A stretch of DNA of 64,000 bases from Budorcas taxicolor (GCF_023091745.1 NC_068920.1:115595622-115659621); one strand, 5' to 3'; counted from the stretch's first letter, positions 12,657 through 23,597 are shown. A program made the numbers and translations. Notes: generated by a model not told the origin, from the sequence alone.

Positions 12657-13583
12657 CTAGAGAATATCCTTTAGAATTTGTTGGAGAGCTGGTCTGGTGG
12701 TGCTGAATTCTCTCAGCTTTTGCTTGTCTGTAAAGCTTTTGATTTCTCCTTCGTATTTGAATGAGATCCTTGCTGGGTACAGTAATCTGGGCTGTAGGTT
12801 ATTGTCTTTCATCACTTTAAGTATGTCTTGCCATTCCCTCCTGGCCTGAAGAGTTTCTATTGAAAGATCAGCTGTTATCCTTATGGGAATCCCCTTGTGT
12901 GTTATTTGTTGTTTTTCCCTTGCTGCTTTTAATATTTGTTCTTGGTGTTTGATCTTTGTTAATTTGATTAATATGTGTCTTGGGGTGTTTTGCCTTGGGT
13001 TTATCCTATTTGGAACTCTCCGTGTTTCTTGGACTTGGGTGATTATTTCCTTCCCCATTTTAGGGAAGTTTTCAACTATTATCTCCTCAAGGATTTTCTC
13101 ATGGTCTTTCTTTCTGTCTTCTTCTTCTGGGACTCCTATAATTCGAATGTTGGAGCGTTTCATATCATCCTGGAGGTTTCTGAGATTGTCCTCATTTCTT
13201 TTAATTCATTTTTCTTGTTTCCTCTCTGATTCATTTATTTCTACCATTCTATCTTCTATTTCACTAATCCTATCTTCTGCCTCCGTTATTCTGCTATTTG
13301 TTGCTTCCAGAGTGTTTCTGATCTCATTTATTGCATTATTCATTATATATTGACTCTTTTTTATTTCTTCTAGGTCCTTGTTAAACCTTTCTTGCATCTT
13401 CTCAATCCTTGTCTCTAGGCTATTTATCTGTGATTCCATTTTGATTTCAAGATTTTGGATCATTTTCACTATCAATATTCGGAATTCTTTCTCAGGTAGA
13501 TTCCCTACCTCTTCCTCCTTTGTTTGGTTTGGTGGGCAACCCTCCTGTTCCTTTACCTGCTGAGTATTCCTCTGTCTCTTCAT
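12657..13583 (-). pseudogene. L1 ORF1 (RNA-binding chaperone), one nonsense codon
   Basis: L1 ORF1p coats L1 RNA as a trimeric chaperone. The reading frame spans 309 codons from MKRQRNTQQ (13583) to the stop at 12657. It has a coiled-coil region (RISEIEDRMVEINESE heptads), then RRM-like sequence (SNIRIIGVPEEED) and the C-terminal domain (PRHILIKLTK; ARISFKYEGE). A TGA at 13206-13208 interrupts it in frame between KQEK and IKRNED. The usual residue there is Arg, so CGA to TGA by CpG decay is the simplest cause. No indel was seen in ORF1. Confidence 0.93.
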
Positions 13584-14316
13584 CTTGATTATATTGCTGC
13601 GTTTGGGGTGGCCTTTTTATATTCTGGTAATTTGTGGAGCTCTCTTTATTATGGAGCTTCCTCACTGTAGGTGGGGTTGTATCAGTGGCTTGTCTAGATT
13701 TCCTGGTTAGGGAGGCTTGTGTTGGAGTTCTGGTGGGTGGAGCTGGGTTTCTTCTCTCTGGAGTGCAGTGGAGTGACCAGTAATGGGTTATGAGACATCA
13801 AAGGTTTTGGAGTAACTTTGAGCTGCCTGTATATTGAAGTTCAGGAGTGTGTTCCTGTGTTGCTGGAGAATTTGCATGGTATGTCTTGTTCTGGAACTTC
13901 TTGGTCCTTGGGTGGAGCTTGGTTTCACTGTAGGTATGGAGGCATTTGATGAGCTCCTATTGCTTAATGTTCTCTGAATTCAGGAGTTCTCTGATGTTTT
14001 CAGGCTTTGGACTTAAGCCTCCTGCTTCTGGTTTTCAGTTTTATTTTTACAGTAGCCTCTAGACTTCTCCAACTATATAGCACCAATGATAAAACATCTA
14101 GGTTAAAGATGAAAAGTTTCTCCACATTGAGGGACACCACAGAAGTTCACTGTTTTTGAAGACAATGGTCTGCTTTTCTGGTTGCCTGATGTCCTCTGCC
14201 AGCCTACAGAAGTTGTTTTGTGGAGTTTGCTCAGCGTTGAAATGTTCTTTTGAGGAATTTGTGAGGGAGAAAGTGGTCTTCACGTCCTATTCCTCCGCCA
14301 TCTTAGGACCGCCCCT
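13584..14316 (-). promoter_or_regulatory. L1 5' UTR with internal promoter region
   Basis: The ~730 bp upstream of ORF1 down to the element's first base. In L1 families this region carries the internal RNA polymerase II promoter. Its first bases, with AAGATGGCG, resemble the YY1-type site (core AAGATGGC) near the start of other mammalian L1s. Activity is not known from sequence. Confidence 0.7.
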
Positions 14317-14339
14317 CTGTATAATTGCTATGATTTTTA
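14317..14339. repeat. TSD of full-length L1, right copy
   Basis: Identical 23-bp copy of 8380-8402, abutting the L1 5' end. Confidence 0.97.
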
Positions 14340-14382
14340 AAGGAAACTAGATTATTTTATATTCCTAGAACTATGAGTCAAA

Positions 14383-14722
14383 ATTCATCAGTTCAGTTCA
14401 GTTCAGTCGCTCAGCCATGTCTAACTCTTTGCGACCCCATAAACCGCAGCATGACAGGCCTCCCTGTCCATCATCAGCTCCCGGAGCTTACTCAAACTCA
14501 TGTCCATTGAGTCGGTGATGCCATCCAACCATCTCATTCTATGTCGTCCCCTTCTCCTCCTGCCCTCAGTCTTTCCCATCATCGGGGTCTTTTCCAATGA
14601 GTCAACTCTTCCCATGAGGTGGCCAAAGTATTGGAGTTTCAGCTTCAGTATCAGTCCTTCCAATGAACACCCAGGACTGATCTCCTTTAGAATGGACTGG
14701 TTGGATCTCTTTGCAGTCCAAG
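14383..14722 (-). mobile_element. BovB 3' end, split by solo LTR
   Basis: Minus-strand BovB 3' fragment starting with the inverted ACTGA tail and running through RRGRHRMRWLDGITDSMD and LKLQYFGHLM. It continues beyond the LTR at 16320-16336. TGAGTCAAA at 14374 and TGAATCAAA at 16337 may be its own TSD. Confidence 0.92.
14717..14722. repeat. 6-bp TSD of solo LTR, left copy
   Basis: TCCAAG, repeated at 16314-16319. Without the LTR the two BovB halves join as uninterrupted BovB sequence with a single TCCAAG. Confidence 0.95.
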
Positions 14723-14987
14723 TGCCCGGGTCCAGCCCCGGTGGATCCAGGGAATTGGAAGGTGGGGATGGCATTGGCGTCCTTGGAAAAATACATATTT
14801 AATCACAGATATATAGAGAGATTGGAAATGGATAGTGTAGTAGGGTAATTAGTGGAGAAAAAGAGGCTGAATAACTTGGCTATGTGGAATAGCGTCCATG
14901 CTCCAGATGGGAATTCAGCCAGAAAAACAGGGAGCAAGAAAGAAACGACATGGGGGAATCAGTCTTTCCAGAAACTGATCTGATTTC

Positions 14988-14993
14988 TTTATT
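14988..14993 (-). terminator. LTR polyadenylation signal AATAAA
   Basis: AATAAA on the minus strand, just downstream of the LTR TATA box. In the LTR it would direct 3' end formation of proviral transcripts. Confidence 0.7.
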
Positions 14994-15003
14994 TTTGGGT
15001 TTG

Positions 15004-15011
15004 CTTATATA
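15004..15011 (-). promoter_or_regulatory. LTR TATA box
   Basis: TATATAAG on the minus strand, followed ~10 bp later by AATAAA. It is the expected core promoter of the LTR. Confidence 0.75.
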
Positions 15012-16313
15012 CCTTTAGTTACATATAGGGATGAATACAGAGTCATGAGGGGGTCAGCAGTCCTGACCTTTATCAAAATCAGGTGCTTCACATAAAAAGG
15101 TCTTAGGGATTTTATGATCCTTTCTTTCTGATAACGGAAAACTTATTTTTTCCAAGGGTGTTTTTTCTTAAACCAGGCACCACCCTCCAAATAAAGTTAC
15201 ATTCCTATAGGGTGAGGGTGTAGTGAGTTACAATCAAGAAAGGAATTTATTTAACCCAAGGTTAACATGATTAATCTTAAAGGTTGATACTTATTTCTCC
15301 TATATGCTTAAAGGTTAATGCTTATTTCTCCTTTATGCTAGTTATATTCATTATAAGGGCAGGGAATATGGAGATTTAGCAGCAAACATCAGCCCAACCC
15401 TTTCACCAATGTTCCCCTTAAGATCTATTTAGTCTTAAGATAGTGATAAAGTTACATTTTCACATAGCAAAGACACAGTGATTTATAACAAAGCACAGTG
15501 ATCTGTTACAAAAGAGAAAATTCATTAACTCAAAAAGTCTAGTATTGCTAACATCAAACACTACTATATTTCCTTTTCTATATTCCAAATACATTGATTA
15601 ATATATTCCCAAGTGCCTAAGGATATGGAGGCCTGGCAGCAATCATTGACTCAACAATGAGAAAAGCCCTATGCTAATTAAGACTTTCAAAATACTCCAA
15701 AACTCTCTGTGCTGTTTATGGTTAAGAGGTAGTAAACAGTCATGTGCATAGTAGCAGGAGTATGGATAATCCTGTCACACAAGCTAGTCTGTCAGCAGAG
15801 AGGTTTGACCTGAGACATCCTTGTCCCACCAGAGCAGGGAATTAGCAGCAATTATTGACACAACAAATGAAAAACCCTTCACCAATATAATTCCCAACCA
15901 ACCCACTATACTAATAATTTCTAACTCCCCAAAAGAGTTTGCCTTTAGTAAGTCTAAAACATCTCGTGCCTCTCAGGTTGGGAGGCTGTAACAATCACAT
16001 GTGGCTGGACGAACCTGTACAGGCGGGCTAGATAACCTTCAGAGGAGTCCGTAAGCTGAAACACTCTTGTCACGCCCAGGTATTTTTATTGCCTTGGAGC
16101 TGCACGTTTACTCCTTCTCTGAGAGAAACAGTTATGGGGGAGAGCCCCCTGTAAAGTCAGAGGTGTAGGTGAGAGCATAAAACAGACTCTGGTTTGGGGG
16201 TAGATGCTCGGGAACAGGGGGTTTCCTGAGGCTTGATCACGCCTTTGCGTATACCAAGCCTCCTTCCTCTTGACCTTTGCCATGGGCGGAGTTCCTCACG
16301 CTGGCCCCCGACA

Positions 16314-16336
16314 TCCAAGGGACTCTCAACAGTCTT
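16314..16336 (-). mobile_element. BovB remainder to the right of the LTR
   Basis: Short continuation of the BovB at 14383-14722 (GGGACTCTCAACAGTCTT), including the right TSD copy at 16314-16319. Confidence 0.85.
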
Positions 16337-18882
16337 TGAATCAAATTATTTTTATGTATAATGTATTTGTCTTATGTTGAATGTGATACCTTGAAAATTC
16401 TTTGAGATATTTGTACCACAAATTCATTATTCAGTTGCCTTTCTGTGTTGTTTAGAATAAAATCAGTGTGAGAAGTTTTCATCTAAATGCACTTCAGATA
16501 TAATTATAATTTAAATTCTGTCAGGTTTTACTAGTACTGTTAATGCATTTAAGTGTGCATTAAAACCAAATCCTTTCCATCCATTTCCTTTTCACAGGCA
16601 AGAATTATAGTGTCAAGATAGTTATTTTCTGAATTAGCTGTAAGCCAAGCAGAAGTTTTCCTGTGGAATGCATTTTTTTTTAGAAATGGCAGGGGAACAA
16701 ATTTCACAGTGGGCAGCATCACTTTGAAACATGATTATTAATCTTTTTCTGAGCAAAAATGCAATAGATAAAGAAATCTGTTCAGCAGAAGGAAAGCCTA
16801 AACTTTTTTTTTCCTGCATATTTGTTGCATGGTGTGAGATGAAAAATAAAATAAATACAGTTACAGACAAAACTCATTTTCCCTGGAAAGTTTTGACTAT
16901 AATTCAATACAAAATATATAATAAACTTTATATTTTTTTTTTTTTTGAACTTTGAAGGCTCCAGCTCTTTGCTTCATCAAGTGCCTTTCAATGGGTTTGT
17001 GCCAGGTTAAAACAAAGATACCCACATCATTATTGACAATCCTATAGTGATGGAAAAATTAGTGAGTGGAAAAATTTTATTATATCAATTCAATATCTTT
17101 ATAATAAAAGCCTCACTAATTTACACAGGTAATTGCTGTCTAGCAAGACTGTTTCCCAGGAAAGGTAATGGCCAGCCACACATGCTCACTCTATCCAAGC
17201 TAGTTGTTAAGCTATATTAGGGAAATTTTTTCTTCAAAACTCATTCATTTCATTAAAGACACAGCATCATGACTATTACAGAAATAAAATTGTATTGTTT
17301 TAGTATTTTGTCAAGGGACATATATAGGAACATTAAAAATATATGAAGACATGAGAAAGCACCACATCTAAAAGCACTGAGAATCTATGAGGAACTTTCT
17401 ATAATGAGGCAAAGTAACACTGTATTTTCCACTGAGGCTTTGGTCCTAATCTTCCCCAAAACCAATTGTGCCAAAATGCTTAAACTTCATGGAGAGCTTA
17501 CCTATGATGGCTAAGAGTAGGTTTCCCGAGCTTACATTTTGCTCTGGATATTTCCAGTACAAAGCCTGCAATTGAATGTTAGATTGTCCCTCCTTGGTGT
17601 GAGGAAAGGGCATGATGCCCCAGACAGTCTGTTAGCCAAGAGTTAGCCTGTGTCTAGTCTTCAGGAGCTTGCAGGTCAGGGTCACAGCTCCTCAGATCAG
17701 AAGTTAGTGGATAGTGAAAGGAGGAAGGGATGAGAGAAAGGGAGAAATGAGCAAGTGGATCTGTAATCTTTTACTTTCATGTCATCAATTCTCTCTCCAC
17801 TAAACTAATGGACCAAGTTCTTAAACCTGGTCAATCTTCAACTCTTTCTTTCTTTCCTTCTCTTCTTTCTTCCATCCTTTCTTCTTTCCTTCCTTCCACT
17901 TTTTCTTTGTTTCTTTCTTTCATCTTAAGGAAATAGAGAGTTTTAGTGAACAGATTATTTAGGAAAAAGGCTTTGTAATTTCTCCAGAAGCTAATCTTCA
18001 ACACACATTTTTCCCAGAAGAACATTGTAATTTTGTCTTAGGTTTCATTGAACATGTGATTCAAAAGTTGATGAAGTTCCACATCTAACATAATGAAATG
18101 CAGTGAACTTTTTCCATAAAGAATTTGAGTTATTTATATTTATAGTCATTTTTCATGTTTGAAAATCAAGATCATACTGTATTTTTTTTCAATTAGTAAA
18201 AATATAACAAATCATTCTTTACTGTGAACTGTGGGCCTTGTAAATATAAGAACTGAAAGAAGTATCTTACATATGCATGTTTGCTATAGGTTTGGGGAAG
18301 ACAGAATTTCATGGTATCTCTTTTATCCTTCCTTGAAGGCAGTGGACCTAAAATATTTTTTTTAACTTCACACTTTGAATTATTATTATTTAACTGTTTG
18401 AAATTTTCCATCTGCTTGTACTCCCTCTGTATGCCACATATTTAAACTTGTCTTTGCCATCGTTCCACAGGGGGGATTAAAAAACAACAACAACATGAAA
18501 TTGCTCTGTTGCAGATTAAACTCTGATGCTGAGGTCACAGGATTAGCAATTTCAGCATTTTAAGCAAGTATCCTTTTACTCTCTAGATTGCAATTGTTTC
18601 AAGAGTGGCAAAAAAATCTTTCCAAAACACATGCCAAAATTTGAGACAATAGTGTTACACTGTAAGGTACAATAAAACCCACACACTGGTGCCAATTTGC
18701 CTTGGAGAGACTAGAGAAAGTTAAAGATTTCTCAGAAGAAACAATACCTATTTACCCTCTGTTTTAGTATAACACCAAATGAGATGTAATTTTAGAAAAC
18801 TCTTAAAACACCCCCACATAAAATAGCTCTTATTGGTTTGTAGTTGTATTTAATGTTTATTTATTTAATTATTGCAAAAGCC
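16337..18882. other. No recognised repeat or gene (2.5 kb)
   Basis: AT-rich single-copy-looking sequence with a CT/TTTC-rich low-complexity tract at about 17840-17920 and short homopolymers. ORFs at 16634-16955, 17831-18025 and 18193-18411 are short and without domains; the 17831 one is just the purine-rich complement of the TTTC tract. This is the longest gap in the recognised repeats of the first 30 kb. Confidence 0.5.
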
Positions 18883-18892
18883 TAATGGCCTT

Positions 18893-19420
18893 CAATTCAG
18901 TTCAGTCACTCAGTCATATCCGACTTTTTGCAACCCCATGAATCGCAGCATGACAGGCCTCCCTGTCCATCACCAACTCCCGGAGTTTTCTCAAACTCAT
19001 GTCCATTGAGTCGGTGATGACATCCAGCCATCTCATCCTCTGTCATCCCCTTCTCCTCCTGCCCCCAATCCCTCCCAGCATCAGAGTCTTTTCCGATGAG
19101 TCAACTCTTCGCACGAGGTGGCCAAAGTATGGAGTTTCAGCTTTAGCATCAGTCTTTCCAAAGAATACCCAGGACTGATCTCCTTTAGAATGGACTGGTT
19201 GGGTGTCCAAGGGCCTCTCAAGAGTCTTCTCCAACACTATAGTTCAAAAGCATCAATTCTTCATTGCTCAGCTTTCTTCAAAGTCCAACTCTCACATCCA
19301 TACATGACTACCGGAAAAGCCATAGCCTTGACTAGACGGACCTTTGTTGGCAAAGTAATGTTTCTGCTTTTTAATATGCTATCTAGGTTGGTCATAACTT
19401 TCCTTCCAAAGAGTAAGCAA
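18893..19420 (-). mobile_element. BovB 3' end with TSD
   Basis: A 528-bp minus-strand BovB flanked by the perfect 10-bp repeat TAATGGCCTT (18883-18892 and 19421-19430). It covers the C-terminal region from MTNLDSIL-equivalent sequence to the tail. Confidence 0.95.
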
Positions 19421-19522
19421 TAATGGCCTTAAGAAATACATTAACTTCTGACTATACAAAATTTAATCACTATCAATAGCAAAAAAATGAAAGAAAAATT
19501 TTTAGTGCCAGTCATAGCCAGC

Positions 19523-19949
19523 GGTCATGTATGGATGTGAGAGTTGGACTGTGAAGAAAGCTGAGTGCTGAAGAATTGATGCTTTTGAACTGTGGTGCTG
19601 GAGAAGACTCTTGAGAGTCCCTTGGACTGCAAGGAGATCCAACCAGTCCATCCTAAAGGAGATGAGTCCTTGGTGTTCATTGGAAGGATTGATGCTGAGG
19701 CTGAAACTCCAATACTTTGGCCACCTCATGCGAAGAGCTGACTCATTGGAAAAGACCCTGATGCTGGGAGGGATTGGGGGCAGGAGGAGAAGGGGATGAC
19801 AGAGGATAAAATGGTTGGCTTGCATCACTGACTCGATGGACATGAGTTTGAGTAAGCTCCAGGAGTTGGTGATGGACAGGAAGGCCTGGTGCACTGCAAA
19901 TCATGGGGTCACAAAGAGCCGGACACGATTGAGCAACTGAACTGAACTG
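19523..19949 (+). mobile_element. Young BovB inserted in an older BovB
   Basis: Plus-strand BovB 3' end of ~427 bp, flanked by ATAGCCAGC at 19514-19522 and 19950-19958. The sequence resuming at 19959 (AAATGTGAAAAACTCAGC) is the RT region of an older BovB. Confidence 0.92.
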
Positions 19950-19958
19950 ATAGCCAGC

Positions 19959-21005
19959 AAATGTGAAAAACTCAGCGGTGGCCACAGGACTGGAAAAGGT
20001 CAATTTTCTTTCCAATCCCAAAGAAGGGCAATACCAAAGAATGTTCAAACTACTGTATAAGTGTGCTAAAATACTAGCATATGACCTTATGTGTTAGTAA
20101 GGCAATGTTCAAAATGCTTGAAGCTAGGCTTTAGCAGTATATGAATCAAGAATTTCCAGATGTACAAACTGGATGTAGAAAAGGCAGAGGAATCAGAAAA
20201 CAAATTGCTAACATCTGCTGGATTATAGAAAAAGTGAGGAAATTCCAAAGCAACCTCTACTTCTCTTCATTGACTATGCTAAAGCCTTTGAGTGTATGGA
20301 TCACAACAAACTATGGAATATTCTTGAACAATGGGAATACCAGACCATCTCACCTGCCTCCTGAGAAACCTGCATGCAGGAAAAGAAGCAACAGTTAGAA
20401 ATGGACATGGAACAATGAACTAGTTCCATATTGGGAAAGGAGTATGTCAAGGCTGTATATTGTCACCCTGCTTATTTAACTTATATGCAGAGTACATCAT
20501 ATGACATACTGGGCTGGATGACTCATAGGCTGTAATCAAGACTGATGGGAGAAATATCAACAACCTCAGATATGCGATCCACTCCAGTACTATTGCCTGG
20601 AAAATCCCATGAACAGAGGAGCCTGGTAGGCTACAGTCCATGGGGTCGCAAAGAGTTGGACACGACTGAGTGATTTCATGTTCACGTTCAGATATGCAGA
20701 TGATAACACTTTAATGTCAGAAATAGAAGAGGAACAAAACAGCCTCTTGATAAAGGTGAAAGAGGAGTGAAAGAGTTTGGCTTAAAACTAAACATTCAGA
20801 AAACTAAGATCATGGCATCTGGTCCCATTGCTTCATGGCAAATAGATGGGAAATAAACAATGGAAATAGTGACATTTTATTTTCTTGGGCTCCAAAATCA
20901 CTGCGGGCAGTGACTGCAGCCATGAAATTAAAAGACACTTGCTCCTTGAAGAAAAGTTATGACAAACATAGACAATGTATTAAAAAGCAGAGTTATCACT
21001 TTGCC
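19959..21005 (+). mobile_element. Old BovB, internal segment (RT region)
   Basis: Plus-strand BovB from the RT domain (AGGACTGGAAAAGGTCAATTT; FSLTMLKPLSVWITTN is a frame-shifted relic of the DYAKAFDCVDH segment) to the segment ending near ...GAGTTATCACTTTGCC. It lacks the 3' end, carries a SINE at 20576-20687 and many indels. It abuts an inverted BovB at 21006. Confidence 0.9.
20576..20687 (+). mobile_element. 5'-truncated Bov-tA SINE in BovB
   Basis: A 112-bp 3' part of Bov-tA flanked by the perfect 10-bp repeat TCAGATATGC (20566-20575 and 20688-20697), which is the BovB sequence encoding RYADD. The insertion therefore cuts the host element's RT active-site motif. Confidence 0.95.
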
Positions 21006-21768
21006 CTTAATATTTCCCAGCATCAGGATTTTTCCAGTGAGTCAGTTCTTCACATCAGGTGGCCAAAGTATTGGAGCTTCAGGGTCAGCATCAGTCCTTC
21101 CAATGAATATTCAAGGTTAATTCCTTTAAGATTGACTGGTTTGATCTCCTTGTTGTCCAAGGGTCTCTCAAGAGTCTTTTCCAGCACCACAGTTTGAAAG
21201 CATCAGTTCTTTGGTGCTCAACCTTTTTTATGTCCAACTTTCACATCCGTACATAACTACTGGAAAAACCATCACTTTGACTCTTCAAACCTTTGTCAGC
21301 AAAGTGATGTCTCTTCTTTTAAATACACTGTCTTGGTTTTCATAGCTTTTCTTCCAAGGATTTCATGGCTGTAGTCATTGTCTGCAGTGATTTTGGAGCC
21401 CCCCAAAATCGTCTGTCAATGTTTCCATTTTTTCCCCATCTGTTTGCCCTGAGGTGATGGGACTGGATGCCATGATCTTAGATTTTTAAATGTTGAGTTC
21501 TAAGCCAAATTTTTCAATCTCTTCTTTCACCTTCATCAAGAGGCTTTTTAATTCCCCTTTGATTTCTGCCATTAAGGTGCTGTCATCTGCATATCCGTCG
21601 TTATCAATATTTACCCTGGTAATTTTGATTTCAGCTTGAGCTTCACCCATCCCAGCATTTAGCTTGATGTACTCTGCATCTAAGTTAAATAAAGCATGGT
21701 GACAATATATAGCCTTGATATACTTCTTTCCCAATTTTGAACTAGTTCATTGTTCCATGTCTGGTAAT
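21006..21768 (-). mobile_element. Old BovB, inverted relative to 19959-21005
   Basis: Minus-strand BovB covering the RT active site (DGYADDSTLMAEI on the minus strand at about 21565-21605) to the CTGATGCTGGGA segment. It lacks the last ~200 bp and the 5' part. It shares with the plus-strand neighbour the variant GAACAATGAACTAGTTC where fresher copies have GAACAACAGACTGGTTC. Confidence 0.9.
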
Positions 21769-21845
21769 GAGCAAAAGACAGTTTCAGCTTTAGGAGATAT
21801 TGTGGGCTGACTGATCTAGTGATTTTTGTCACCCAGTTTACCTCA

Positions 21846-21986
21846 AGGACCTCAGTGGCTCAGCGGGTAAAAATCTGTCTGCAATGCAGGAGACATGAGT
21901 TTGATCCTTGGGTTCAGAAGATCCCCTGGATAAGGAAATGACTATCTACTCCTGTTTTCTTTCCATGGAAATTCCCATGGACAGAA
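21846..21986 (+). mobile_element. Bov-tA SINE, 3'-truncated
   Basis: Plus-strand tRNA head and middle of Bov-tA (CTCAGTGGCTCAGCGGGTAA ... TTTGATCCTTGGGTTCAG ... CCCATGGACAGAAG). The end of the body is missing. Confidence 0.85.
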
Positions 21987-22061
21987 GATTTCAATTTATC
22001 TTGAAGGAAAAATGTTGCTTTTTAAATTCTAATTCCTTACCAAGATATCCTTGAGGTGAGG

Positions 22062-22257
22062 TGAAGTCGCTCAGTCGTGTCCGACTCTTTGTGACCCCAT
22101 AGATTGTAGCCTATCAGGATCCTCCGTCCGTGGGATTTTCCAAGCAAGAGTACTGGAGTGGGTTGCCATTTCCTTCTCCAGAGGATCTTCCCAACCCAGG
22201 GATTGAACCCAGGTCCCCCACATTGTAGGCAGACACTTTACCGTCTGAGCCACCAAG
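22062..22257 (-). mobile_element. Bov-tA SINE
   Basis: Near full-length Bov-tA in minus orientation; tRNA head at right (GAGCCACCAAGTG), body at left (TCGCTCAGTCGTGTCCGACT). Confidence 0.93.
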
Positions 22258-23444
22258 TGTTGTATTTTAAAGTAATCTCTGGATGTTATCCCTAACAAAT
22301 CTGTAATTCAACCTCAGTGTGTCCCACTTTTCCAAATTTCAAAGTTCAACAGAAAAAACAATATCTAAGTGTATGAAGTATTATGTATGGCATATCAATC
22401 CCCTAAACCTTGAGTTATCCTATGGACCATACTTAGGAAATGGCCATAGTTGTGATGACCAGTACAAGTAGGGGATAATTTTTGTGTAATTATTTTCTTA
22501 ACTCTTCAATGTCTCAGGGTCCCAGCAGAAAGCTGATGGCATACAAACTGGGTGCTTTAAAGAATCTGTTTGGAAAAATGAGTGCAGGTAACAGAGAACC
22601 CTAGAGCTGGTGAGGAAGGTTGACATTACCCCTGAATAGAAAAAGTATATTTACTAGAAGTAGAGAAACACATATAAGAGAGTAGTCTGACAGGATCTGA
22701 GACCATTGGCTACGAGACAAATCCAATTAATGGAGTCTTCCCCAACTGTTCCCTCACCTCATCTCAGGAATAAGTACAATGACCTCATTCTTCTCCTTCC
22801 CTTGAATAGTCTGCTATGCCCTCTATTAGCTGAAACCAACTCAAAGTGCTGTATATTGGAGAATAGATACACAGGTACATAAAGAAGAGACTCAGCACAT
22901 CCTCAGTTTTAAAATGCCACAGTTCCTATGCCCTAGATTTTGACTAGATATGGAGTAAATATGACTGAAGAATTTTATTTTCTGGCCTCAGACTCATATT
23001 TTTAGTTATATCCTATATTGCATGGTAAACATAGTGATTTTTAAATCTCTCATCCTTCTACTCTCACCCAATCTGGCATCCCTTTATATATAGCCATTTT
23101 AACTTTCAAATCAACTTTTCTACTTTTATCTCATTTAGTGACATGTACTGAGCCCAATCTGTGGTTGAGAAACAGTCTTAGGTCTGTTGGTGAGGAGATT
23201 ATGTTACCCAATGTCTGTCACTGCACTGTCTGGTAGACAAGACAAATACAGAGGTGAAATTCCCCAATATTATGGAGTAACAAGAAAGATATGAATAAAG
23301 CTTCATAGACCTATATCTGTAGGGTGTCAACTTTGCAGCCACATTTCACAGAATACCAAAAGACTTGAGTCTACACTCAACACAATATATTTATCCTTAT
23401 TTAAATTAATAAAATGACAAACTGATTATAAATAGGCCTCCTAT
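22258..23444. other. No recognised feature
   Basis: 1.2 kb without an ORF of note or a repeat family I recognise. Confidence 0.45.
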
Positions 23445-23597
23445 TGATTGGCGGGGGTGGGGTGAGGGTGCGGGTGGTGGTTGGAGGCGTGGGATGTGGC
23501 AGCTTAAAGCAGGATCCTAGTTCCCTGACCAGGGATCGAACCCAGGCCATGGAGGTGAGAGTGCCAAACCTTAACCATTAGACCGTGAGGTCCCACT
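23445..23597 (-). mobile_element. CHR-type tRNA-derived SINE
   Basis: Minus-strand head GGGACCTCACGGTCTAATGG near 23597, B-box-like GGGTTCGATCCCTGG near 23540, then a G/C-rich tail region. Fits the cetartiodactyl CHR family; the boundary on the tail side is approximate. Confidence 0.65.

Larger units (their letters stand above)
8403..14316 (-). mobile_element. Full-length ruminant L1 (5,914 bp)
   Basis: A complete L1 insertion. From right to left on the minus strand: 5' end GGGGCGGTCCTAAGATGGCG at 14316, 5' UTR, ORF1, ORF2, 3' UTR, and an A-rich tail seen as T/ATTT-rich sequence at 8403-8475. Perfect 23-bp TSDs flank it. The match to ruminant L1 (L1-BT type) is by recognition of its ORFs and 5' end. 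Both ORFs are damaged, so it cannot move autonomously. Confidence 0.97.
14723..16313 (-). mobile_element. Solo LTR of a class II (ERVK-like) endogenous retrovirus
   Basis: A 1,591-bp long terminal repeat bounded by TG...CA and a 6-bp TSD (TCCAAG), the size made by beta-retrovirus-like (class II) integrases. On the minus strand: long U3 (16313 to ~14985), TATA box at 15011-15004, AATAAA at 14993-14988, then R/U5 to 14723. The AATAAA sits only ~10 bp past the TATA box, as in betaretroviral LTRs with a very short R. There is no internal gag, pro, pol or env, so this is the product of LTR-LTR recombination. U3 holds three imperfect copies of a ~50-bp block. No long ORF is present; the longest is 65 codons (16283-16086). 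Confidence 0.93.

Noticed and set aside
12883..13353. Plus-strand ORF rich in Ser, Leu and Phe
   Set aside because: Antisense of the L1 ORF1 coding region.
19959..21768. Reading the inverted BovB pair as one twin-primed insertion
   Set aside because: The two arms overlap for several hundred bases of consensus and differ considerably, and no TSD encloses them. Twin priming gives adjacent, mostly non-overlapping segments.
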